Of a DNA stretch of 64,000 nt, positions 22,835 through 34,169 are shown piece after piece. Source of the DNA: Elephas maximus indicus (Eukaryota > Chordata > Mammalia > Proboscidea > Elephantidae); contig NC_064828.1 of the NCBI RefSeq assembly GCF_024166365.1, positions 55,593,254 through 55,657,253 on the forward strand. Direction: 5' to 3'. Both the position numbers and the translations under genes were made by a program. Each line of letters begins with the position of its first letter. Position 1 is the stretch's first letter. Under the pieces are notes generated by a model that saw nothing but the letters and a program-made list of their open reading frames with translations, had not been told where the DNA came from and searched no databases.

Positions 22835-23405
22835 TGACACAGGCATAGGGTAGGTATCCTCACTGTAAAAGACAGACATTGGAGTGAAAGAAGCAGCCAT
22901 GGGTCCAAAGCAAGTCCAAAACCCAGCAGGCCAAATTCCATTGAATTTCAGAACTACAAAATAATTCGCTTTGTCTTCTGCCCTCTTGGATTGTGGCCCA
23001 GGGCCCTGACCCACCAAGCCCTGGGAAGGCAATTCATAAAAAGAGTCTTTGCAAACGTGATCAAGTTATGATTAGGGTGGGCCCTAAATCTAGCAACTGC
23101 TTTCCATATAAAGAAATAGCGATTTGGAGACAGATAGACACAAATACATATGGAGAATATTATGTTATGACAGAAGCAGAGACTGAAATGATGTGTCTAC
23201 AAGCCATGGAGCACCAATGATTGCCAGAACACATCAAAAGCTAGGAGAGAGGTATGGAACAGATTCTTCCTTAGAACTTTCAAAGCTAGCAGGATGCTGC
23301 CAACGCCTTGTTTTTGGATTTATAATCTCCCAAAATGTGATAAAATAAATTTCTGTTGTTTTTAACTCATAATTTGTTATGGCAGACCTAGGAAATTAGC
23401 ACAGA

Positions 23406-24450
23406 TCTAAGTGCCAGAAAATGGGACACTGCTAGAACAAATAGCTAAAAATGTGAAAAGTGGCTTTAGAATTGGATAATAGGTACATATGCAAGAGATT
23501 TGAGGTTCATGATTGAAAAAGCCCAGATTGCTTTGAAAAGACTATTAATAGAAAATTGGACTTAAAAAACTATTCTGGTGAGTACTCCAAAAGAAGTGAG
23601 AAGTGATAGACAAAGCTTCTATCATGCTGAAGAATACATATATCATCATTATGTCAATGTTCCTGGAAATATGAACATCAAAGATGATTCTAGTGATGCC
23701 ATAGAAGGAAATGAGGAGCTCTCTATTGGATATTGGAAGAAAGGTGGTCCTTATTATAAAAAGGCAGAAAACTAAGCTGAATTTGTATTTAGTATTGGAT
23801 GGACAGTAGAAAGCACAGAACTTGGATATTTAGCTGAGATTTCTAAGCAAATTATGGAAGGTGTGACCTTGTTTCTCCTTCATACTTACAGTAAACTATG
23901 AGAGAACAGAGATAAAATGAGCAAAAACTGTTAACCAGAATGGAACAGAACATGATAACTAGGAAAATTCTCAGTCTATCCACATGGAAAGAGATAAGAA
24001 AGTGTGCTCTGGAGAGAACACCAAAGGTGTGGCTGGACAACCATTTGCTAAAGCTATTACCCCCAAAACCCAGTGCCATCGAGTCGATTCCAACTCATAG
24101 CGACCCTATAAGACAACTAAAGCTATTAGGTGTGTGATTTACAGATCCAATCAACTAGCAATAGAGATGGGGTTATCCAAGAAGGATCTGTAGGTATAAG
24201 GATGTAGATCCCCTTGACATATACAAAATAAGGACAAGGTTTTTGGGAATTATATAACAGAAGCAGCACTGTGAATTGTGCGTTCAGTGAAATAAAAAAC
24301 AGAGGAAGCATCAGATCAAGTGTTTCTGCAATTCAACAATTTGTTGCAGAAGTAGGACTGCAACCCAACTTCTTTCCTCGCATCTCTTTAATTCCTATTC
24401 CTTTAATAGTCTATAGGTTTTGAGGTAGTTTAATGCCAAAAGGTGTTTTG
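23406..24450 (+). mobile_element. ERVL-MaLR internal region, decayed
   Basis: Directly downstream of the sense MLT1 LTR. GCCAGAAAATGGGACACTGC, AAAAAGCCCAGATTGCTTTG, GAAATGAGGAGCTCTCTATT and TTGGATATTTAGCTGAGAT follow the order of the MaLR internal sequence. The frames at 23578-23775 and nearby are short and encode no recognised retroviral domain. A tail-only AfroSINE is nested at 24060-24116. Confidence 0.6.
24060..24116 (-). mobile_element. 57-bp tail-only AfroSINE with perfect 12-bp duplication
   Basis: Only the SINE's last ~57 bp are present in reverse (CATCGAGTCGATTCCAACTC, then AGCGACCCTATAAGACAA). The 12-bp sequence CTAAAGCTATTA occurs at 24048-24059 and again at 24117-24128. The tail core is almost unmutated, so the event looks recent compared with the MaLR sequence it hit. 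Confidence 0.9.
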
Positions 24451-25150
24451 AAAAAGGGAAACAATATTATAAATTTACTGTAATATGATTTGTAAAAATA
24501 TTTCCAATCACATAAGGATGATTTTGATATTTGTAATTAATAATTAACATATTTTACAAATACAAAATTAACATTAAAATTAAAAATTTAAATTAAATTA
24601 AAAACTTAAATTAACGTTTAATAATAATATTAACAAAACAATCTTCACAACTATCAACATCCTCTGTGTACTGAGATATGGTGCTAGATCCCTGAGAATG
24701 ACTGACAAGTTCTTTTTCCTGTGTGCTCCTACCGTGAATCTGTCATGTTTATTCTTGTTCAAAGAGAGTGACAACAGATGAGAAGAAACTGAATGGCCTT
24801 TTAAGAAAATAAAAAACACATGACAGGTGCCATATGGCTTTTTTTTTTCAATGTTGAATACATTTAAAAAAAATTCAAAACAGGGAGTAAAGTGAAAAAT
24901 ATTTCAAAAATGGCCTTGCATTTCAAGCAAATATACAACAAATGTCATTTAGCTTTCAGTGACCTGATATAATCCTGAACACTAAATTACAAACCAGCTA
25001 CAGAGTGATAATTTAGAGAAACTGGATAATAGAAGTTTTTATTAAGAGAATGTTAAATATATTAAAAGTAGAGAGACTAAAATAATGAACCTCAATATAT
25101 CCATCCACCAATTTAAATAATTCTCAACTCATGAACAATTATATGTCCCT
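24451..25150. other. unassigned AT-rich sequence
   Basis: No gene or repeat recognised. 24535-24630 is nearly pure A/T, with repeated ATTAA-type words. Confidence 0.4.
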
Positions 25151-25154
25151 CCAA

Positions 25155-25323
25155 CCAAAACAAACAAACAAACTCATTGGCTTCGAGCTGATTTTGATTC
25201 ATAGCAACCCTATAGGGCAGACTAGAACTCCCCCGTAGGGTTTCCAAGGAGCAACTGGTAGATTGCAACTGCTGACCTTTTGGTTAGCAGCTAAGTTCTT
25301 AAACACTGTGCCACCAAGGTTAC
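25155..25323 (-). mobile_element. AfroSINE, antisense, full length
   Basis: AACAAACAAACAAACTC at the tail side, CTTCGAGCTGATTTTGATTC core, body, and head ending GTGCCACCAAGGTTAC. Confidence 0.85.
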
Positions 25324-25513
25324 TCATTTCCCTCCATCCTCTTCTGAGTCTGAATCATTTTGAAATGATTCCAAAAAATCATATGTTTTAGCTCATAAAT
25401 ATTGTAGCATTTGTCTCTAAAATAATAAGAATTATTTTAAAATCTAATGAAAACACGATTATCTTACGTAAAAAAATAATACCACTTATTTAGTAGTATA
25501 TAATATACAGTGA

Positions 25514-25669
25514 GGACACCCTGGTGGCATAGTGGTTAAGAGCTAAGGCTGCTAACCAAAAGGTCAGCAGTTTAAATCCAGCAGGCACTCCTTGGAAACT
25601 CTATGCGACAGTTCTACTCTGTCCTATAGGGTCGCTATGAGTTGGAATCGACTCCGGGGCAACAGGTTT
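25514..25669 (+). mobile_element. AfroSINE, full length, with duplication
   Basis: Head CACCCTGGTGGCATAGTGGT, GCTAACCAAAAGGTCAGCAG, and a well-kept tail core GAGTTGGAATCGACTCCG. Near-identical 13-bp duplications (12 of 13) flank it at about 25501-25513 and 25670-25682. Confidence 0.9.
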
Positions 25670-25706
25670 TAATATATAGTGAAATAGAAAAGTAGGAAAT
25701 GCTTTC

Positions 25707-25955
25707 CACTTCACTTTTTAAAAATATTTTATTGAGTTTTTGGTTAAAGTTTACACATCAAATTAGGTTCCCGTTTAACAATTTCTACACATATTATTCA
25801 GTGACATTGGTTACATTTTCCACATTGTGTCAACATTTTCATTATTCCTACTTTGGTTGCTCCGTTTTGGTTATTCTTGCTTCCCTGCCCTCCCTGACCT
25901 TCTCATCTTTGTTTTAAGGTAAATATTGGCCATTTGGTCTCAAATAGATTCTTTT
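25707..25955 (-). mobile_element. L1-type 3' UTR, antisense
   Basis: TTTTATTGAGTTTTTGGTTA, AAGTTTACACATCAAATTAG, CACATTGTGTCAACATTTTC and CCTGACCTTCTCATCTTTG are the reverse of the family also seen at 20335-20738. Confidence 0.55.
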
Positions 25956-26490
25956 TTTTAACCAATTTTCATTTTTGAGGTTGATGTTGTCCTGAGAGTG
26001 ATGAGGAATTATGGAGATGATAGGTATCCTTGTCTTTTTCCTGACATTAGTGAAAAAGCCCCTAGTGTTTCTCCATTAATCAAAATTTTCATTTGGGTAG
26101 AGTAATTTAGCACTTATTGTATAAACAAAGAATGCATCTATTCATATTTTATTGATTTTTTGAGGGATTTTTGACTCTTTTTTATTTCTTTCTTTATAGT
26201 TATGGATATGGTCGTATGATTTTTGTCCTTAGGGGTACTAGTACTGTGAATTTAACCAATGTTTAATACACTAATATTTAACCACACCTTTGAGTTTCTA
26301 GAATATACTTTGCTGAGACATTTATATTAATTTTTAAAGGGATTTTAGATTCTTGTGGCTGATATTTGATTTTAGACTTTATATCTCTTTTGATAAGAGA
26401 TGTGTACCTATAGTGCTCAGTTTCAAAGCAATCTTAGACATGATTGAGAATCAGCATTGCTTGATTTGAAGAAGAAACTAACATTTTATT
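25956..26490 (-). mobile_element. L1 ORF2 fragment, antisense, decayed
   Basis: ATCCTTGTCTTTTTCCTGAC, AGTGTTTCTCCATTAATCAA, AATGCATCTATTCATATTTT and the GATAAGAGATGTGTACCTAT area follow the reversed L1 reverse-transcriptase region. It is out of step with the adjacent 3' UTR, so an internal deletion or a separate insertion is needed. Confidence 0.55.
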
Positions 26491-26519
26491 TTTAAAGATA
26501 GGTAGAATCCCATGGTGAA

Positions 26520-26612
26520 AGTATCCATGTCCCTTCGTCCCTACCTCTCTTCCTCCCAATCTCCCTCCCTCCCTCTCTCCTTCCTGCTTTCCTTCCTTTC
26601 TCTCTTTGTTTC
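26520..26612. repeat. CT-rich tract
   Basis: Imperfect CCCT/CCTT units on the plus strand. The minus-strand frame over it encodes low-complexity Glu/Gly/Arg and is not a gene. Confidence 0.8.
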
Positions 26613-26810
26613 TTAAAAACCCTGTTATGATTCTCTCTGTTTTCATTAGCGCAATGTCTTTGTTTAAACCCTTTCCAATGGAGCCAAGTGTGCTAACATA
26701 TATCTATATATAGCTATCGATCGAAAGATATAGCTGTTTTTATGTATTTATATTTATTTTTGTCTTTCTCACTTCTTTCTTGATTAGATATCTTAGCTGT
26801 AGCTTTATTT

Positions 26811-27420
26811 CAGCTGTTCTCAAACCATTTGTGACTTCAGGACTCCTTTACATGCTTAAATACTATTGAAAATGTCAAAGAGTTTTTGTTTATTTGGGTT
26901 AAAAGTATTAATATTTACCATTTTAGAAATAAAAACTAAGTTATTTAAAACATTAATTTATTTTGAATATCAATAATGAATCCATTACGTGTTAAAGTAT
27001 GTAACATAGTTATATGAAAAAAAAAAACTGTATTTTCCCTAAACAAAAGAGAATAATCGTATTGTTTTGTCTTTTTACAAATCTCTTGATATCTAGTTTA
27101 ATAAAGCCTGTTGCCATCAAATCAATTTCAACTCACAACAACCCTATAGGACAGAGTAGAGCTACCCGGTAAGGTTTCCAAAAAGCAGCTGGTAGATTCG
27201 AACTGCCCATCTTTTGGTTAGCAGCCTGAGCTCTTAACTTCACCACCAGCCTCCTGATTTAATAAGACTCCACTGTATTCTCAGGTAAACTTTTGTTTTA
27301 AATCTGTTACAATATGTTGTTTGAAGTATATGAAGTTAATCTGGCTTCACATCATTATGCTGGTGGAAAATACTGGACATTTTAATAGTCTCTCCAGATA
27401 AATGTGGGTATTCTTTGATA
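26811..27420. mobile_element. hAT-like DNA transposon remnant
   Basis: It starts CAGCTGTTCTCAAACCATTT, close to the CAGTGGTTCTCAAAC terminus typical of mammalian hAT elements. CAGGACTCCTTTACATGC, GAAAATGTCAAAGAGTTTTT and CAAATCTCTTGATATCTAG follow. The right terminus is not recognised, and an AfroSINE lies inside. Family not named. Confidence 0.45.
27105..27257 (-). mobile_element. AfroSINE, antisense, with 8-bp duplication
   Basis: CATCAAATCAATTTCAACTC core, CAGCTGGTAGATTCGAACTG, and a slightly shortened head. TTTAATAA flanks it at 27097-27104 and 27258-27265. Confidence 0.85.
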
Positions 27421-28730
27421 TTACATCAAAATTTGACAAGTGGTCTTTATAAAAATTTTTGTAGTAATAATTGGAAACCATATTGATTAAAATTTAATAA
27501 TCCATTAAATTATAATTCATTTGCCTATTTTGCATTATAAATCAATCTCTAACCTATTCTTTATAGTATAACATCATGTTATGAGTCATTTTGAAAATAC
27601 TGGCTCACTGAGTTGTATGGATGTTGAAGTATGTTGACATATTTCATTATTTAAAAACTCAAATTTGTTAAAATCATTGATGATCTTATCTGAAAACTAT
27701 TAAAAATTTGGTAATCTCAATCAAACAATTACATACATTTTTAAAAATTCTAATTTTCACTTGAAAGCTCAAATTTTATTAATGGTTCCAAATAGTGACA
27801 GTTGTTTTCCTTGAGGTGACACATTGCATTCATTTTCTAGAAAATATCTGCCGAACTCCAAATCTGAATAGGCATAGCGTGACATTTGTGTTAGTAAAAG
27901 TGAATTTTGAAGGAAAAAACCAGTGAATTCAGTTCACATCTGAAACAATTGCACTAATATTTTTCCTCAAGACAGCAAGAAGTACTCTATGTATTTCTTT
28001 TTTTCTTTCACAGGTATTAAAAAAGTCCTTACACTGTTCTGTGATGCATGAAGGATTGTACTTTTGTTCTAACAGAAAGAAAAATACTAGAGCACTTTGA
28101 ATTGAGTCCTTTTTCCTCAGAATAAACCTTCAGTGTCTCTGAAGATGATGTTTAGCCTCAATTTTAACATCTTATTTCATGATACGTATTCATGAATGTA
28201 CATATTTAATCTTTGAAAATATGATCTGTTATATTTGTTCTACTGTTAGCTATGTGATGCAAAGTTTGATGAAATAAATAACTAAAAAGTAGGACCAGTA
28301 CACTTTCAAGAAATATTAGAAATTTATCTTGTGGCTTTGATTTTCTGCTGTTTATGATGACCTGAATGAACTAGTACCTGGAAGTCATTTATTTTGACAG
28401 TATGTCACTTTTCTTGTTAATTATGTGGGTGAAATATATGGTAATATTCTATAACAGGAAATGGCAGAAGGAAAAAAAAATTTCAATTTTAGTGTTTAGA
28501 ATTAAGAAGTAAATATATTTTATCAACTATTTATATGCATATGTATTTATATATGTATATATATACAGGTATATACCTTTAAAGTAAAAATGCAATTAGT
28601 TTATCAAAAGGATAAATTTTATAATTTAAATTAGTGTGTGTTCTTGCATGTGATTGCCATCTGTCAGCTCAACTGAGTCAATGACAGTAATTCACCATTA
28701 TTTTCTGAAGTCTAGTAATTACCTTGTGTG
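27421..28730. other. unassigned AT-rich sequence
   Basis: No gene or repeat recognised. TA-rich microsatellite-like words near 28530-28572. Confidence 0.4.
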
Positions 28731-28734
28731 ACCA

Positions 28735-28825
28735 GACCTCTTGGCTCATCTTTTTTCACAGATGAAGGATCATATAACTTAATCGAGAAAAGATAACTTG
28801 CCCAAGGTCACAGAATATATTTTCT
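28735..28825 (-). mobile_element. MIR fragment, antisense
   Basis: The reversed MIR core segment is clear (ATAACTTGCCCAAGGTCACA at 28792-28811), with a TTTTCACAGATGAAGG block before it. Confidence 0.6.
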
Positions 28826-29655
28826 ATTTCTTTTTGTCCACAAAGTAGATTGGATATTGTCCATAATTTTTCCTTGAATATTTTACTACAAATTGATTCT
28901 CTACTGTTCAAATTATTTGTAAATGGTTAGCCAATGAAACAAATATAAAAATGTCCATTAAACAGAATGATAAAAATTCTGTTTAATGTGCTTGGCATTT
29001 CAGCACAAGGATATTTTCATTATTTTATTAATTAAGAGTTTTATTCACTTCAGTTTTTAATTAGGCAACATTTAAATGATATATTTCTATTTTTAGAAAA
29101 TGTATTCTATTATTGTAGGTATACATTATCATTCAAAATCAGTTTCCTATATTAGATAGCTTTTAAAAACAAACCTAGTGTTTCATATGATGAGTGACCA
29201 TCAGATCTTTCCTTTGTTGTAAATGGCAGGCTGGCTTCTTTTAAGTTTGCAATAGTATTTTTTTCTCAGATTTAATTACATTTTGTTGATTTTAATTAAA
29301 ATTAGGGATTAGAGTTAACCTTGTTCAGCATGACTTAATTTGGGGGATCAATTTAGGTTAAATTTATTTGTTTTCAAGTTATATCATAACATTAATCAGG
29401 TTGGTTTCCATATTTATTAAAAAAAAAACTTAGGATACAATCTAAAATTAATGCCTCATATTACATATTTCTAATCATGGGCTGAATATTATCCTTCTTT
29501 TAATTATGAGCACTACCTGCTTTGCTCAAGCATTTTTTATTCTCATGCTACATGGATTTTCATAACTTTTAGCAAATGGGTATAAAATCAAGTTAAATAC
29601 TGGCCTGCGTGAAATGCAAAGATAAATAAAATACTTCTAAAATATAAATTGTGAT
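28826..29655. other. unassigned AT-rich sequence
   Basis: No gene or repeat recognised; A-run at 29419-29428. Confidence 0.4.
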
Positions 29656-29659
29656 ATAT

Positions 29660-29724
29660 TAAAATTATTATATATATGTATGCGTACATACTCACACATA
29701 TTTATGTGTATGCATATACATATA
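29660..29724. repeat. TA/TG microsatellite
   Basis: Imperfect TATATG and CATATA units directly before the next SINE. Confidence 0.7.
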
Positions 29725-29932
29725 TGGAGTTCCTGTGTGGTGCCAACAGTTAAGTGCTGGACTACTAGCCTGAAAGTTGGTGATGCAAACCAACCCAGAA
29801 GTCTGGGAAGCCTAGGAAGAAGGTCTGGCAATCTTCTTCTGAAAGGTCAAACCCTTGAAAATCTTACGAAGCAGTTCTACGCTGTACACGTGGTGTTGCC
29901 ATGAGCGGGAATCAACTCAATGTTGACTAGCA
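29725..29932 (+). mobile_element. AfroSINE, long and diverged subfamily
   Basis: Head GGAGTTCCTGTGTGGTGCCA, GGACTACTAGCCTGAAAGTT, the AAGAAGGTCTGGCAATCTTC internal block, and GAGCGGGAATCAACTCAATG at the tail. Its length and internal block separate it from the short copies. Confidence 0.75.
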
Positions 29933-29964
29933 ACGTCAACATGTACATATATTTGAATGTCTAT

Positions 29965-29993
29965 GCATCTGTGTGTGTGTGTGTGTGTGTGTA
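29965..29993. repeat. (TG)n microsatellite
   Basis: About 12 uninterrupted TG units between two SINEs. Confidence 0.9.
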
Positions 29994-29995
29994 TA

Positions 29996-30183
29996 GTTGC
30001 TGATGTGTGCCATTGAGTCGATTCCAAATCCAAGTGACCCTATAGGATAGAGTAGAGCTGCCCCATAGGTTTTCCTAGGCTGTAATCTTTATGGGAGCAG
30101 ATTTCCAGGTCTTTTTTCCTGCAAAGCTGCTCGTTGGTTTGAAATATTGACCTTTTGCTTAGCAGCCACCAGTGCTTCCTGTG
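29996..30183 (-). mobile_element. AfroSINE, long subfamily, antisense
   Basis: GTGTGCCATTGAGTCGATTC core with an RTE-like GCCATTGAG tail, CTAGGCTGTAATCTTTATGG internal block, and head ending CCACCAGTGCTTCC. Confidence 0.8.
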
Positions 30184-30232
30184 TATGAATGTGTATATAT
30201 ATATATGTGTGTGTGTATATATATATGTATAA
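30184..30232. repeat. TG/TA microsatellite
   Basis: Alternating TATATATATG and TGTGTG units. Confidence 0.8.
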
Positions 30233-31928
30233 TTTGTTAGATGATTGTCAAACCATGGAACAGTATCTGAATAGCCATACCTTTATGTTTTCGTACTTTT
30301 GAACTAACTTTGTCAGATATTTCTAAATTATGATATGTGGATCAAATTACCTCTTTTTATTAGTGGTTGCTGAAAGAACCAGATACATGCTTATGGAATC
30401 CAATTAGGGATGTTCTGTTCCATAACTATCTAATATTATAATTGACTACATTTGCTATAATATTCATATTCAAGATGACAGAAGTTATTGTATGTGTGTG
30501 TGAGAGTGATAGTTTCAAAGTGGCCATTTTCTATAGTATTTTAATTATAATTTGTTTAAAGCTGAAACAATCATGCCACAGGTAGGTAGCAATTTTCATT
30601 CGAGAATGTTGTAGTTGTCATACAGCTATTAAGTTTGTTTGTTTTCACACGTTTATGTTATTAGATTCTTAATTAAGCAACTTAGATGAGCAGAAAAAAA
30701 GATATAAAATATAAAACACACATATGTTTATATGTATATATACATGCATGTGCTTAAAAAAATCAAATATAACAAATATATATGTAGAAAAAATTAATAT
30801 ATGATATTTATTATACATAGCAATTTCTGGAAGAACAATGGTTTAGACCTTTGATACAAAATTTAGATATGTAATTTGAGCTTATTTTTTAGAAGACATT
30901 TAGAACATTTATTGATAAGGCTTTCAGAAGTAATTTAGAATAACATAAGAAGGATTTTTGTATAGATACAATTTTGTATATACAAATCTAATAATACTAC
31001 AAAACAAATGAAATAAACTAAAGATTGAGATGGTAAAGTAAATATAATGTCATTGTCATAATCACTTAAATGAAACTTATTCAACAATCAAAAGATGAAT
31101 ATACGCAATCCTATTTTGGGAACAAAGCAACCAACAGTAACAGCAACCCTTATGCACTGAGCATAGGAGAAGTTCTTTTGGTAGCATAACCCTCCCTTTA
31201 GAAGGAATTTGCCTACAAACCAACCAGAGAGAGGCTCAGGATTTCTATTTGCTTCTAAGGTAACTTTTACTGCCCTGTCAACAACAGTTCCTAGGTTACC
31301 ACATCAATAACCTAAATGACGAATCTAATTTAAAGGGACAATACTCAACATTCTTTAACAAATGTAACATTCAAAAAAATCTTTGTTAAATATCGAAGAA
31401 GTCCTTCAGCACATTTCAGCTTTGTAAATGTCTGTAAATATTTAATTGACCTAAACACTATATGTATGTGATGGGAATTTTTTTTTTTTCTTCCTTATAT
31501 CTATAAGGTCTTTTGATCAAGCCCCTTAGGCAACTGCTATAAGAAATAGAATTAATGGAATAAAGTCTCGCTATGGGGGAAGTTGATTTCGCACATTACT
31601 GAGTCGGAAATCAGTCATCTAAAGAGAGATCATCTGTGCATTAGGCAGCATGGTTTTATTTTATTACACTTGATATACATGAGGGAGCGAAGTGATCACG
31701 GCTAGTATCATTAAACAGATGGCAGTGAATGTTTCCTCTATCTTGTGGAAATCGGAAGGAGTGTCTTTTCTTATTGTATTTCAAAATATGATTTAACCTA
31801 AAAAAAAAAAAAGCACGCAATTAAAGGTAGGTTTCATTTTTTTTTTTTTTCCCACTTTCTATTAGAATGTGGAGCTTCATTGATAGACATCATTTCAGTT
31901 TAGCAATGAGGACAAGCCAGGTAAACTA
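30233..31928. other. unassigned sequence, possibly single copy
   Basis: No gene or repeat recognised. 31510-31800 is less AT-rich and free of simple repeats, and is the part most likely to be ordinary single-copy DNA. T-runs at 31480-31490 and 31838-31850, A-run at 31800-31812. Confidence 0.4.
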
Positions 31929-32087
31929 CACATTATACCCACTGCCGTAGAGTCTATCCCAACTCATAGTGACCCAAGGATGGAGTAGAACTGCCCCATA
32001 GGGTTTCCAAGGAGTGCCTAGTGGATTCGAACCTCCAACCTTTTGGTTAGCAATTATAGCACCTAACCACTACACCACCAGGGCTTC
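31929..32087 (-). mobile_element. AfroSINE, antisense, with perfect 12-bp duplication
   Basis: GTAGAGTCTATCCCAACTCA core, TAGGGTTTCCAAGGAGTGCC, and head ending CTACACCACCAGGGCTT. CCAGGTAAACTA occurs at 31917-31928 and 32088-32099. Confidence 0.9.
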
Positions 32088-32350
32088 CCAGGTAAACTAG
32101 GTAGTCTAAAAAAAAAAAGTTTGTACTGATAAGGACACAAAGAAAAGTAATTGAATTAAACCTTTGAATAATACAGACTCCTTCTAGTATAAGAGACACT
32201 CATGACTGTTTATAAGTCTAGAAGAGAAGCAGGAAGAGGAGTGAATACAACATAAACAAGGGTAAAGAGAAATCACCCTAAGCTTTAACAGTTGTATGTG
32301 GGCTAGAGTAATGACTTTGAATCTCAAAAAGCCATAGTTAGTTACACAGT

Positions 32351-32716
32351 TGAGACAGAGCCCCCACAGTGTTGCATTAAAAATCCTGTTTCCTTTGCTG
32401 GGCTTCCTCCCCCACCCCAACTTTGCATTAAATCCTTCTTTGGCTTGGAAGTTATATGTCAACTCCATTGTGCCTGCACAGTATGATCAAGAATGTTGCT
32501 GATGTAACCCGTATGAACTCCCAACTTGCAAATCTCTTAAAAGTAACTTGTCTGCTTCCTCTTGGGGTTCAGTCTCGGCAGCAGCAGCTCCGACTGACTC
32601 CTTTTTCCTTGCACAATGAAATAGGGGTGTCTTTCCTGTTCTCCCACCTCCATCTCTTGTTTATTGGCCAATATAAGTCATGCCAAGGAAGAACCTGGGG
32701 TTTCCACCTGGTAACA
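32351..32716. mobile_element. solo LTR, class I ERV-like, copy 1
   Basis: It starts TGAGACAGAGCCCCCACAGT and ends GGTTTCCACCTGGTAACA, so it has TG...CA termini over 366 bp. The 4-bp CAGT lies on both sides (32347-32350 and 32717-32720). A 4-bp duplication is typical of gammaretrovirus-like (class I) ERVs. A TTAAAAGTAA segment near 32537 may be the promoter region if the element is on +. No internal retroviral genes adjoin it. The 131-codon frame across it is not a gene. Confidence 0.75.
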
Positions 32717-32720
32717 CAGT

Positions 32721-33480
32721 GGCCTTGCACCTATTTGCTACCTTTTTTCCATTGGCCTTTCTGGAGTGCACTATGTAGCCTGGTAGGTTGGGGACTTTTC
32801 AGAAAAGCTGAAACAGATTCTTCCTTTAAAGTGCACAATACCTTGACTTAATTGAAGAGATTCTTTCTGAGAAATCTAGCCTAAGGGCTAGGAATTGGAG
32901 TGGAGAACTTTCCCTGAGAGCACACTGGGCCTTCACCAACCACCCTGCCAAGGTCAGACAAATACAAATGGGGGAAACAAGGTAGCAAGACAGAGAGAGA
33001 TCTCCCAGGGCCCAGAAAATCCAATGTGTGGCTATTGTGCAAAGATAATTCCCTAAGACCCCCAAAATCTTATTTTAATGTTGTAAAAGAGAGAGCTATT
33101 TTAAATTTCAGAAAACTGGTAACTTGGGTATAAATCAAAAGAGTTCTCTGGAATCTCATCATTGCACAAACTCAAATTCCTCCTTAAACTGAAGTTCTAA
33201 GCCTGCCCTAACAATGTGTAATGCCAGTGTTGTACTGAATATAAATAAAGCCACAACAAAACCCAGCGTAACTGTAGACCTGATTGGCTTTTCACCCTCC
33301 CTTCCCATACAAAAAGCTTGACATATATAGGTGTGTGCAATTTATTGGAGGTAAATAAAGTTTACTCTCTGCTGCTCTTTTACATAAAATATCTGTCATA
33401 TATTAAAAATTATGAAAAATACGAAGCAGAAAAATGTGAACCATATACAACAGAAAAAAAAATCATTAGAGATAGACACA
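32721..33480. other. unassigned sequence
   Basis: No gene or repeat recognised; relatively balanced composition, AATAAA-like words near 33243. Confidence 0.4.
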
Positions 33481-34160
33481 TAAATGACCAGATTATTGGA
33501 ATTTTCAGATAAGAACTTTAGCATAATTATGACAAATATATTAAATGTTCCAGGCAATGTTTGTTGATGAAATGAATGTTGTTGAAAATGCATGGGAAAT
33601 GATGGGGAATTTTAGCAGAAGAAACTATAATAATTGCTAAATAAAAAAGCTAGTAAAATAAATATCACAATAAATAAATCAGTCTAACATCAGGCTGGAC
33701 AAAAAGAGGAAAAAGTGTAATATGAGGAAAAAAATGGAATATTGCTTTGAGGATCTACAGGACAATGTATTATGATCTAACATAAGTATAATTCATATTC
33801 CAGCAAGGAAAGAGAGAAAGAATGGAACAAATAAATATTGGAAAACATACAATGGCTGAAAATCCACCCCCCCCCCCCCAAAAATGAAAAACATCAACTA
33901 TGGATCCAAGAAACTTAGTAAAACCAAATTAGAAAAAGAAAAAATTTTAAAAACGTGCAATCTATAATCAAACTTCTGAACATGCAGGTATAGTGGAAAT
34001 CTTAAAAGCAGACAGGGGAAAAAAGACATTACACAGAAGTGCAATAAGAAAGATGGCAGATTTATCATTACAAACATTGTAGGCCAAAGGACATGACATT
34101 ATCTTTAAAATACATCTTAGAAAAAAAATTGTCTAGCATTCTATATCCATTAAAATTATT
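33481..34160 (+). mobile_element. L1 ORF1-end remnant
   Basis: Sense L1 text from the end of ORF1: GGAAATCTTAAAAGCAGACA, CATTACACAGAAGTGCAATA, GTAGGCCAAAGGACATGACA and GCATTCTATATCCATTAAAA. A 13-C run at 33867-33879 interrupts it. Confidence 0.55.
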
Positions 34161-34169
34161 GTTAATTTA

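Larger units (their letters stand above)
21844..23039 (-). mobile_element. ERVL-MaLR element (LTR plus internal piece), antisense
   Basis: 21844-22270 is a reversed MaLR LTR (TTCTGTAACAAAATACGATA, TTATTGTCTCACAGTCCTAG, GGGGTTAGGAGTTCAACAC). 22271-22510 and 22835-23030 match the reversed MaLR internal region (CATCCTGAGGAAAATTCTTC, GCAAGTCCAAAACCCAGCAG). Two AfroSINEs lie inside it. No second LTR is seen, so the element has lost one end or was recombined. Confidence 0.65.
21748..23405 (+). mobile_element. MLT1-type LTR, interrupted
   Basis: The first part, 21748-21843, contains AAGTCCTAATCCCCAGGACC and TGTGACCTTAATTGGAATTA. The second, 23036-23405, starts AGAGTCTTTGCAAACGTGAT and runs through TTAGGGTGGGCCCTAAATC, GTCTACAAGCCATGGAGCAC and ATAAATTTCTGTTGTTTTTA to TATGGCAGACCTAGG. 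Joined, these give the normal order of an MLT1 LTR. Another MaLR element separates them. The short AGAG on both sides of the break may be its target duplication. Confidence 0.7.

Noticed and set aside
26434..26646. Glu/Gly/Arg-rich minus frame
   Set aside because: It is the translation of a CT-rich low-complexity tract.
9526..30232. CRISPR-like or satellite arrays
   Set aside because: Repetition is simple TG/TA microsatellite or dispersed SINEs with no regular spacer pattern.
32456..32851. 131-codon plus-strand open frame
   Set aside because: Most of it lies within the solo LTR (32351-32716) and continues into flanking DNA; no domain, and the second LTR copy does not keep the frame.
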